A stretch of DNA of 64,000 nt from JARRON01 sp037383845. GTDB lineage: Bacteria > Pseudomonadota > Gammaproteobacteria > Steroidobacterales > XN24. Shown here in pieces: positions 36,487-43,777 of this stretch. Each line of letters starts with the position of its first letter. Position 1 is the first letter of the stretch. Position numbers and translations under genes: made by a program. The DNA is taken from the NCBI GenBank assembly GCA_037383845.1, contig JARRON010000012.1, positions 1 to 64,000 on the forward strand, read 5' to 3'. Under the pieces are notes generated by a model. It saw only the letters and a list, made by a program, of their open reading frames with translations, did no database searches and was not told the DNA's origin.

Positions 36487-37055
36487 GCGGGCCCCGGCAG
36501 GCGCCGGAACCGGAGGTCGCCTGCCAGTTCCGGTCTGCGCCCTGGCTTGTCCGCATAAAAGGACCTCAGCATGGCGAGGTCCCGCTCCGGCTCGCCGCTG
36601 AAGGTCACGTAGGTGTCGATACCGATGGTCTTGGTCCGGTAGTCGAAATAGCCCAGGCCGCAGGGCACCCCGGCGGCCAGTGCCAGCTGGTAGAAGCCCG
36701 ACTTGATGTGGTCCGTGTGGGAGCGGGTGCCCTCCGGCGTCAGGGCAAGCCACATCCATTCCCTTTGCCGGAATTCTTCGGCCAGGGCGCCGATGATGCC
36801 CCCCGCCCGGCTGCGGTCCACAGGGATGCCGCCGATGGCCTTCAGCAGGCCGCCGAAAGGCCAGCGGAACAGGGTGTGCTTGCCCATCCACTGGATCGGC
36901 AGTCCGTACCCAAAGCGGTAGAGAACGCCCCAGACGAAATCCCAGTTGGACGTATGGGGATAGGCGACGATCACGCACCTGGGGCCGGGTGGGGGCTCCA
37001 GCACCGGCGTCCACCCGCAGACCTTCAGCAGCCACAGGCAGAAACGACCGAACAC
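36450..37055 (-). CDS. PlsC-type acyltransferase
   Basis: 201 aa. The HX4D acyltransferase motif is PHTSNWD (H34, D39); the second motif is TPEGTRS (about 106-112), and GGIPVDRSRAGG is the conserved third block. The N-terminal hydrophobic stretch anchors it to the inner membrane. Probable 1-acyl-glycerol-3-phosphate acyltransferase-like role in phospholipid synthesis or remodelling; it belongs to a short subgroup and is not necessarily the housekeeping PlsC. It overlaps the Cys-rich gene at the 3' end. Confidence 0.82.
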   Translation of the reverse strand: MFGRFCLWLLKVCGWTPVLEPPPGPRCVIVAYPHTSNWDFVWGVLYRFGYGLPIQWMGKHTLFRWPFGGLLKAIGGIPVDRSRAGGIIGALAEEFRQREWMWLALTPEGTRSHTDHIKSGFYQLALAAGVPCGLGYFDYRTKTIGIDTYVTFSGEPERDLAMLRSFYADKPGRRPELAGDLRFRRLPGPAQPSEPPNSRSS

Positions 37056-37286
37056 CCCGGGGCGCCGGGCGAGGGGGTCTTTGGGCTGCAGCTTGGAAAA
37101 CCTCGGAAAGCGCCCGGGCAGGACCGACGGGACAGTCTATCCTGTTTTGGGTGCGCAGGCGGCAGGGGCCGATGCCGGGACCCGTGGAGGATACGCATGC
37201 CCAGGGTGCCGGGAATTCGCTAGGGTCAGGACTGCGGAGGGGACACCGTGCCGCTGCTGCGGCGCCGACGGCCCGAGGAGAATCCG

Positions 37287-37511
37287 ATGCAGGTGGAAGA
37301 CAAGGACACGACCGAACTCAGGGAGAGTTTTCTCTACAACGACCGCAACGGCGACGGCAAGCTGCAGTTCGACGAGTTCCGGTCGATGCTTCGGGACCTG
37401 GAGGCCGGCGTGAACGAGGCCGAGGCCCGGGTCGGCTTTGACATCATCGATTCGGACAACGACGGCGCGATCGAGTTCGAGGAGTTCGTGGAGTGGTGGT
37501 CGGAGCGCTAG
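37287..37511 (+). CDS. Small two-EF-hand calcium-binding protein
   Basis: 74 aa with two canonical EF-hand loops: D19-R-N-G-D-G-K-L-Q-F-D-E30 and D55-S-D-N-D-G-A-I-E-F-E-E66. No signal peptide, so probably a cytoplasmic calcium sensor or buffer of the calsymin/calerythrin kind. GAGGAG precedes ATG 37287. Stand-alone gene. Confidence 0.85.
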   Translation: MQVEDKDTTELRESFLYNDRNGDGKLQFDEFRSMLRDLEAGVNEAEARVGFDIIDSDNDGAIEFEEFVEWWSER

Positions 37512-37527
37512 CGCGGACCCGGCGGGG

Positions 37528-37846
37528 CTAGAGCTCGTCCTCGAACAGGTGGCCGATGGGCCGGCGGAAGCGCTCGATCACGTCCTCCGGAGATGCAAAC
37601 CCGGCGGCCATCTCCGGCGTCACCCGGCGGCTGTAGTCGAGATCCTGTGCCATGAAGTTCCGGCACAGCTGTTCTGCCAGCACCGGTTTCTCGAAGACCA
37701 CTGCGGTCTCGCCGTTCAGGCGCTCGCTTCTCGGGTCCGGGTTGTTCGAGCCCACGGGCTGCGCCGGCCATCCACCGCCACGTTCCTGGGGGATTAGGAG
37801 GCGCGGTGGTGCACCCGGCGAGGAGCAAGACCGCGGGCAGGGGCAT
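37528..37846 (-). pseudogene. Remnant of a phospholipase-D-family lipoprotein
   Basis: In one frame, ATG 37844-37846 starts MPLPAVLLLAGCTTAPP, a textbook lipoprotein signal with LLAGC lipobox. About 30 codons later that frame turns to nonsense, while the next frame reads GSNNPDPRSERLNGETAVVFEKPVLAEQL to a natural stop at 37528, which is the C-terminal end of phospholipase D/cardiolipin-synthase-like proteins (GSxNxDPRS block). The whole central part with both HKD active sites is missing, so this is an internally deleted pseudogene. The family is periplasm-facing. Confidence 0.75.
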
Positions 37847-38059
37847 CCGGACTGTTCGGAGTCCCGTAGCTGGCGTTGCACTGTATCGGCCTGCACAGGC
37901 GGCAGCACAGATCCGGCGAAACGGCCTGACATAACGGTGGCAGGGGCGCGGCTCCTTCATTCGCCTGCATGCGGTACGGCGGCTTGCTCTGCAACATGAC
38001 CGGTGTATTGTCGGCGTCAGCCTTGTCGCCCGCCGGCGTCTTTTCGCTTTGTCCGAACG

Positions 38060-39472
38060 ATGGTTGCTGTCACATTCCGCCCGTTGAGTTTCATGCCTGC
38101 GGCCATGCTCGTGCTACTGGCACTTGTCGCCGCCGGCTGCGCGACCAGCACGTACGTGGATGGCGAGACACTCGCCCAGGACATTCCGCTGGCCAGGGAA
38201 CAGGCCCTTGAGGAGGACGGGATCCGGGCCACGGTGGAGGTGCCCACGGCCGCCAGCGCCGCCCGGGTGTTCGGTCTCCAGTTCGCTGAATACGGCATCC
38301 AGCCGATCCTTCTTCGCATCGAGAACAACTCCGACACGGATTACTGGCTGCTGCCAAACGCCATCGATCCGGATTATTTCTCGGCGGATGAAGCGGCCCT
38401 TGCCGTTGGCTCCGGCCTGCCAGCGGAGGAGTTGCACAACCTTCGACGCCTGCTGCGCGCGAACGCGCTGCCGTTCTTCCATCCCGCGGGAGGCAGTCGG
38501 CAGGGTTACGTCTACGCCTCCTATGCCCGCGGCGGTCGCTTCGTGGATGTTGTCCTTTCGGGCCACCGGTCCAGCGTCCGGTTAAGGTTCGCGGTGCTTT
38601 TGCCCACGGAGGGCTTCGACTACGAGTATTCGCAGCTGCGGGAGCGCTACGCGAAGCTGGAAGAACTCCCCGACCTGGACACCGACGAGCTCCGGGACAG
38701 GCTTGCCGCGCTTCCCTGCTGCGTAACCAACGAGGCGGGCGACGACACGGGGGATCCCCTGAACATCGTCATCATCGGGCATGCGCCGGAATTTGTATCG
38801 GCCCTGGTGGCCAGCGGCTGGCAGTTCACCGAGGCCATCACCGCAGACAGCATCCGGCGCATGCTGGGCGCCGCGATCGCAGAGAAGGAATTCCTTACCG
38901 CGCCGGTCAGCGCGCTCTACCTGTTCGGACGCAGACAGGACGTGGCCATGCAGCGGGGCCGGTCCAACATCAACCAGCGCAACCACATGCGCCTGTGGCT
39001 GGCGCCCTTCCGGACGGAAGGCAGGCCTGTCTGGGTGGGCCAGGTGAGCCGGGACATTGGCGTCAAGTTCACCAGCAAGTCGGCGTCCCTGACCACTCAC
39101 GTCATCGACCCGGTGGTGGACGAGTCCCGGGAGTACCTGCTGACCAGCCTCCTGCACGACCAGTCCGTAGAGCGATTTGCGTTCGTCCGTGGCGTGGGAC
39201 GGGCGACGCCGGATGCGCCGAAGTTCAATCTCACCGACGACCCGTACTTCACCGACGGGCTCCGCCTGGTGGTCTGGGTCTCCAGCGAGCCCGTCCCGCC
39301 GGGATTCGCGGACAACCTGGGCTGGAACGATTCCACTGATCCCGTGCTGGAGGGGCGAGGCCAGTACTCGGTCGTCCCTTACGAGCCGGACGACCCACCG
39401 GAGGCCGATACATCCGGCGAGCCTGACGCTCCCCGGGAGCCGCCGGGTCCGTCCACGGCGCCTTCCACGTAG
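38060..39472 (+). CDS. Lipoprotein with LssY C-terminal domain
   Basis: 470 aa from ATG 38060 (ATG 38093 also possible; neither has a strong ribosome-binding site). Lipobox LVAAGC, so a lipoprotein. The second half matches the LssY C-terminal domain: DPLNIVIIGHAPEFVSALVASGW, PVSALYLFGR and QRNHMRLWLAPF, then IDPVVDESREYLL. In other proteins this domain follows a PAP2 membrane phosphatase; here it is free and lipid-anchored. The tail is Pro/Asp/Glu-rich. Its 3' end overlaps the convergent hydrolase by 94 nt. Confidence 0.8.
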   Translation: MVAVTFRPLSFMPAAMLVLLALVAAGCATSTYVDGETLAQDIPLAREQALEEDGIRATVEVPTAASAARVFGLQFAEYGIQPILLRIENNSDTDYWLLPNAIDPDYFSADEAALAVGSGLPAEELHNLRRLLRANALPFFHPAGGSRQGYVYASYARGGRFVDVVLSGHRSSVRLRFAVLLPTEGFDYEYSQLRERYAKLEELPDLDTDELRDRLAALPCCVTNEAGDDTGDPLNIVIIGHAPEFVSALVASGWQFTEAITADSIRRMLGAAIAEKEFLTAPVSALYLFGRRQDVAMQRGRSNINQRNHMRLWLAPFRTEGRPVWVGQVSRDIGVKFTSKSASLTTHVIDPVVDESREYLLTSLLHDQSVERFAFVRGVGRATPDAPKFNLTDDPYFTDGLRLVVWVSSEPVPPGFADNLGWNDSTDPVLEGRGQYSVVPYEPDDPPEADTSGEPDAPREPPGPSTAPST

Positions 39473-40509
39473 CGAATAATCGCTTCCAGCAGCTGGGCCT
39501 GGGGATACTGGCGGTCATCCTGGCGCCCGGCGATGTAGGGGAGGGCGTTCTCTACCGTCAGGGTAAGTCCCCAGTGGTCGCTGTTGGCATAGCCAAGCAG
39601 GGTGGAGCCCGGCAGCATGGCCTTGCCGACGGTGACCTGGCCGTCGTTGCGCACGTCTTCGGCAGCGAGCAGGCGCCAGCCTGTCTTCAGGCCCCGGGCC
39701 ATGCGGTCCCAGGTGGGAAACGCCGCCAGCGAGAAATAGCGGACGTGTTCCGGCGGCGGGTGGTCCGCGAGCCACCGGAGGCGGACTTCCGTGCGCATGC
39801 TGTCCACCATGCCGCCGTCGCCGGGATCGCAGCGGTCCGCGAAGGTGTTCGCAAGCAGGTGGTCGTGGATCCAGGCGCCCCGGTCCGCCAGGGAAGATCC
39901 GGTGATCGGACCGGACAGGCTGACCACTGCGGCGACCCGGGCTGCCAGCGCCGGCTCGTCGGCCAGCAGCTGCAGGATGTCCACCGCTCCCTTCGAATAG
40001 CCCATGACGGCCAGCCTGGCCGACGGCGCCAGCCCGGCGGCCCGGATGGCCCCGGCGATCTGGCGGGCATTGTGTTGCGTGCCCGAGCGGCCGCTGACCA
40101 GGACGGTCTCCACGGACCTGCCCTGCATCGCCAGGCGCCGGATCCCCTCCCGGAACGGCAGCGAATCTTCGCCGAAGCAGTCCCCCAGGGCGCCGGTCAC
40201 GATGAACCAGCGCAATCTGCCCGGAGCTGACGCCAGCTCGATCTGCGCCGGTGCCGGCGGTTCATCGGCCAGTCGCCACAGCCATTCGGTGCAGTCGGGG
40301 TCGTCCGCCGCGGCGACGCCGTCCCGACGGGCGATGTCGCAGAACAGTCTCCGGAACTCCGCCCGTCCGTCTCGCGGGACGCCTGGCTCCCTCGCCGCCG
40401 GGAGGATCGCGGTGGTGGACTCCAGCGCCTCCCTCCCGGGCATGGTGGTGCAGCCGCTGGCGAAGGCCGCCAGCAGTACCAGGGCAGCAACCGCCGCGGT
40501 CTTATTCAT
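39379..40509 (-). CDS. Alpha/beta-hydrolase-like lipoprotein
   Basis: 376 aa. Lipoprotein signal MNKTAAVAALVLLAAFASGC (C20). The nucleophile elbow is GYSKG with S172; a candidate catalytic His is in YANSDHWGLTL. Likely a periplasmic or outer-membrane-anchored esterase/lipase; substrate unknown. The last ~25 residues (GGSRGASGSPDVSASGGSS) are low-complexity and lie within the 94-nt overlap with the LssY-C gene. The start overlaps the previous hydrolase stop by 8 nt, implying coupling. Confidence 0.78.
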   Translation of the reverse strand: MNKTAAVAALVLLAAFASGCTTMPGREALESTTAILPAAREPGVPRDGRAEFRRLFCDIARRDGVAAADDPDCTEWLWRLADEPPAPAQIELASAPGRLRWFIVTGALGDCFGEDSLPFREGIRRLAMQGRSVETVLVSGRSGTQHNARQIAGAIRAAGLAPSARLAVMGYSKGAVDILQLLADEPALAARVAAVVSLSGPITGSSLADRGAWIHDHLLANTFADRCDPGDGGMVDSMRTEVRLRWLADHPPPEHVRYFSLAAFPTWDRMARGLKTGWRLLAAEDVRNDGQVTVGKAMLPGSTLLGYANSDHWGLTLTVENALPYIAGRQDDRQYPQAQLLEAIIRYVEGAVDGPGGSRGASGSPDVSASGGSSGS

Positions 40510-41248
40510 GGATGAAGTGGCCGTCCCGCAGGAAAGCGATGGTCTGTTTCGCCACGTCGTCGTCATAGCGCATGAAGGAGTGGCTGACGTCGATGGCCAC
40601 GAAATCGGCCATTCCGGGCACCTTGGTGGACTCGACCGGCACGAGACCGTCGTCCGCCTCGGGTATGAAGTCCAGGCCGAAGGGGCCCACCCAGAAACCG
40701 GCAATCACCCCCACCGGATAGTCCGGTTCGGGCAGCATGTTCGGGAAGCTCTCCGGGCCGGTGCCCAGCGCGTTGGCCGCCGGGCCGGCGAGGCCCATCC
40801 ACCAGGTATCCTGGTAGTCGTCCACGATAGGGGTGCCGCTGTTGGGAGAACCGATCAGGACCACCCGGCCGCGGTTAGGGATATGGCTTTCCACCAGGTA
40901 GGCGCGGATGGCCAGCCCGCCCATGGAGTGCCCCACGAAATGCACGGGCCCGGGCCGGTCGCGGCAGCATGCATCGATCTGGGCCGCCACCTGCCGGACG
41001 ATCTCTCCGGTCGTGGCTGTTAAGGAATCATAGTCGGCACGGAAGACGTCGAAACCGGCGTCTTCGAGGCGACGGGCCAGCAGCCACATGGACGACTTGC
41101 CGCGCCAGAGGCCATGGACCAGCACGACCGTTTCCCGGGCTGAGGCTGTTGGGTCCGCGGTCTCCGGCGCCCGGCTCCCGGTGGCACACGCCGTCAGCAA
41201 CAGCGCCGCCGCGACAGCAGTGAGGCAGGTCAGTTGAAGAGGGTTCAC
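40502..41248 (-). CDS. Alpha/beta-hydrolase (lipase-like) lipoprotein
   Basis: 248 aa from GTG 41248. Lipobox LLTAC (C21). VVLVHGLWRGKSSMW is the oxyanion/HG motif; GHSMGG gives S108; EADDGLVP and SHSFMRYD supply likely Asp and His. Resembles triacylglycerol-lipase/PGAP1-type alpha/beta hydrolases. First gene of a two-gene unit with 39379-40509, so two lipid-anchored hydrolases are made together. Confidence 0.82.
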   Translation of the reverse strand: MNPLQLTCLTAVAAALLLTACATGSRAPETADPTASARETVVLVHGLWRGKSSMWLLARRLEDAGFDVFRADYDSLTATTGEIVRQVAAQIDACCRDRPGPVHFVGHSMGGLAIRAYLVESHIPNRGRVVLIGSPNSGTPIVDDYQDTWWMGLAGPAANALGTGPESFPNMLPEPDYPVGVIAGFWVGPFGLDFIPEADDGLVPVESTKVPGMADFVAIDVSHSFMRYDDDVAKQTIAFLRDGHFIHE

Positions 41249-41367
41249 TTTGGGGGCCGTGCCCGTCGGTCTGCAGCCACCCGGCCATCATAGAGTATCC
41301 ACGGCCGGTGGCGGGCCTTCCGCCGGTCGCGGAATCCTCCCGTTGCCGGCGGCCGAACACGATCTGC

Positions 41368-41856
41368 ATGGACACATCACCTGCCATCCGCCACCGGCGA
41401 CTGGGCCGGGGCGAGTACCTTCTGGAGACCGAGACGTTCTTCGCCCTGGCAGTGGAAGATGTGTTCCCTTTCTTCACCGACGTTGAGAACCTGCAGCGGA
41501 TTACGCCGCCCGAGCTGGCCTTCGAGATCGTCACGCCACGGCCGGTCCGTATCGCCGAGGGTGCGCTGGTGGACTATCGCCTGCGGCTGTTCGGCGTGCC
41601 CTTCCGGTGGCGTTCGCGAATCTCCGTCTGGGAGCCGCCGTCCCGATTCGTCGACGAGCAGGTCGCCGGTCCCTATGGCAGGTGGGTTCACCTCCATCTT
41701 TTCGAGGCCGCAGATGGTGGCACTCGGATGACTGACCGGGTGGAGTACCGGCTCCCCGGCCACCCCTTCGCCGGGCCGGTGCTGCCGCTGGTGCGCCGGC
41801 AGCTGGACAGGATTTTCCGCTTCCGCGCCCGGACCATCCGAAACCTGGTGGGGTAG
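41368..41856 (+). CDS. SRPBCC-family ligand-binding protein
   Basis: 162 aa. START/SRPBCC fold: FFALAVEDVFPFFTDVENLQRITPP at the N-terminus, WRSRISVWEPPSRFVDEQVAGPYGRW in the centre, and the C-terminal helix LVRRQLDRIFRFRARTI. It binds a hydrophobic ligand in a helix-grip pocket; function undefined. ATG 41368 lacks a strong ribosome-binding site. It is divergent from the hydrolase pair. Confidence 0.82.
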   Translation: MDTSPAIRHRRLGRGEYLLETETFFALAVEDVFPFFTDVENLQRITPPELAFEIVTPRPVRIAEGALVDYRLRLFGVPFRWRSRISVWEPPSRFVDEQVAGPYGRWVHLHLFEAADGGTRMTDRVEYRLPGHPFAGPVLPLVRRQLDRIFRFRARTIRNLVG

Positions 41857-41989
41857 CCGACTGGCCTCAGCCGCGCCGGCCCCGGGGCCTCTGGCGGGCG
41901 GTTGTCACTCCGGGGCCGGCCGGGGTTGCCCTGCCCGGCCCGCCGACGTCCCGTGCTATCGTGACCGCGGGACCAGGAGGGGGGCGGCA

Positions 41990-42436
41990 ATGGATCGACT
42001 GGACAGCCCGCGGCGTCGGGCGCCCTGGCACCTGTGGGTGGTGGGCATCTTCGCCCTGCTGTGGAGCTGCGGCGGGGCAGTGGACTACTACTTCACCCAG
42101 ACCGAGAACGAGGCGTACCTCAGCAATTTCACCGAGGCGCAGCTGGATTTCTTCCTGAGTATCCCGGCGTGGGTCGTGGCGTTCTGGGCCATTGCGGTGT
42201 GGGGCGGCGTACTCGGGGCCATCCTGCTCCTGGCAAAGCGGAAGGCGGCGGTCTGGGTATTCCTGGCCTCCCTGGTGGGCCTGATCATCACCGCCTTCCA
42301 CAATTACGTGCTGGCGGACGGCCTGTCGGTCATGGGGGATGCCTTCTCCCTTGGCTTCACCGCGGCGATCTTTCTGCTTTCCCTGGGATTCTTCTTCTAC
42401 GCCCGCGCGATGGCGCGGCGAGGGGTGCTGGTGTAG
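41990..42436 (+). CDS. Four-helix membrane protein, unknown function
   Basis: 148 aa with four predicted membrane helices (LWVVGIFALLWSCGGAVDYYF; WVVAFWAIAVWGGVLGAILL; VWVFLASLVGLIITAFHNYV; FTAAIFLLSLGFFFYARAMA). Conserved-looking SCGGAVDYY and SIPAWVVAFWAIAVWGG match a small family often labelled hypothetical or sugar transporter in proteobacteria. AGGAGGGG precedes the ATG. Converges on the YdjM-like gene. Confidence 0.75.
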   Translation: MDRLDSPRRRAPWHLWVVGIFALLWSCGGAVDYYFTQTENEAYLSNFTEAQLDFFLSIPAWVVAFWAIAVWGGVLGAILLLAKRKAAVWVFLASLVGLIITAFHNYVLADGLSVMGDAFSLGFTAAIFLLSLGFFFYARAMARRGVLV

Positions 42437-42454
42437 CCCGCGCCTGCGGGGGCC

Positions 42455-43450
42455 TCACTCGGCAGACCAGATCCGGCGCCAGACGGTTTCCAGCGCCCGC
42501 CGGGTGTCGATGTTGTCGGGCAGCAGCCGGGTTTCCATCTCCTGCCAGTGGGGGTTTCCCTTCCTGGCCACCGCGTACCTGAACACGTAGTAGGGCTCCT
42601 GGCCCATGCGCAGGTCGGCGATGAACAGCGTTTCATCCTCGACCCTGGCCCGGAGGAAGTCACGGGCGAACCAGCGCAGGCGCCGGACCGCCCACACGGT
42701 GCTGGCTTCCTCCAGGGCCTGTACATCGGAGGTGTATTGCCTGAAGCGGATCGGGCCGTCGTCCGCCACCAGGGAATCCAGGCCCTCCAGGTAGCCGTCA
42801 GGGGTCATCACTACCACCCTCCACAGCAGGGTGTTAAAGGGCGTGGGCACCAGGAAAACCGGCGCGTTCTCCAGGCCTCTTTGCGCGAGCGCCGTGCGGG
42901 CATTGCCCTCCACCGCTGACCTGGCCGCCCATGACCAGCCGATGTAGCCGCTGCTGATCAACAGTCCTGCCATCAGCCAGGCCCCCGCCCGCGGCGCCCT
43001 CGGCTTCCCCAGCGCAACAAGCCCGCCGATCACCAGGGGCAGGGTGTACAGCGGGTCGATGATGAACAGGGTGGACCAGGACACCGGCGGAGAACCCAGT
43101 GGCCACCACAGCTGGGTGCCGTAGGCAGTGTGGGCATCCAGCAGCGGGTGGGTCACCAGCGCCACGAATATGGCCGCGAACCACCGGCCGGGAGCCGCCC
43201 GCACCGGCGCCCACCATCGCCGCAGGAGCAGCCACAGCACGACGGCAAAGGGCGCCAGGACGAACAGGGAGTGGCTGAAGCCCCGGTGGTAGGTGTAATT
43301 CTCCACCGCACCCCCGAAATCGATGAAGACGTCCAGGTCGGGCAGGGTGCCCAGGGCGGCCCCCAGCGCCATGGCCCTGCGTCGGTGACCCGCCGGAACG
43401 AAGGCGCCGGCAATGGTGGCGCCGAGGGCAATCTGGGTCACGGAGTCCAT
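42455..43450 (-). CDS. YdjM/DUF457-type membrane-bound metal-dependent hydrolase
   Basis: 331 aa. MDSVTQIALGATIAGAF at the N-terminus, LGTLPDLDVFID, HRGFSHSLF and THPLLDAHTAYG carry the conserved His/Asp residues of the family, followed by several helices. The C-terminal ~170 residues form a soluble domain. The family is inner-membrane; E. coli YdjM is SOS-induced, but no LexA box was noticed here. Biochemical role uncertain. Confidence 0.82.
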   Translation of the reverse strand: MDSVTQIALGATIAGAFVPAGHRRRAMALGAALGTLPDLDVFIDFGGAVENYTYHRGFSHSLFVLAPFAVVLWLLLRRWWAPVRAAPGRWFAAIFVALVTHPLLDAHTAYGTQLWWPLGSPPVSWSTLFIIDPLYTLPLVIGGLVALGKPRAPRAGAWLMAGLLISSGYIGWSWAARSAVEGNARTALAQRGLENAPVFLVPTPFNTLLWRVVVMTPDGYLEGLDSLVADDGPIRFRQYTSDVQALEEASTVWAVRRLRWFARDFLRARVEDETLFIADLRMGQEPYYVFRYAVARKGNPHWQEMETRLLPDNIDTRRALETVWRRIWSAE

Positions 43451-43777
43451 GCGGTCAGGCTACTCCAGGAGGCGCGATGGCGGAATGAGCGCGTCGTTCC
43501 CCGCGGCAGGGCGACGGGCTCCATGCTTGGCTGACCCGCGGGCACGTCGTGCAAGCCCCTTCCCCCGTCGCCGCCCCAGTGGCTCCGCGTCGGGGGGCGT
43601 CCAGGACCAGCGGATCAGACAGGCCCTGCAGAACTTTCGTCCCGGCCGGCCGAACGGATTGGGACTGGCTGTACGCGACCGCTGCGATGCCTCCGGGGAC
43701 TACCCGTAACACCACTGTCACACGGCCCGGCCCGCGGGTTGGCTAATATTCCGGGGATAGCGCGCAAGGAGACAGCC
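43451..43777. other. 327-nt divergent intergenic region
   Basis: Between the YdjM-like gene and phosphoketolase. It must contain the phosphoketolase promoter. Only the AT-rich word TTGGCTAATATTCC (43739-43752) stands out, and it could be part of a promoter. No coding frame is supported. Confidence 0.4.
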
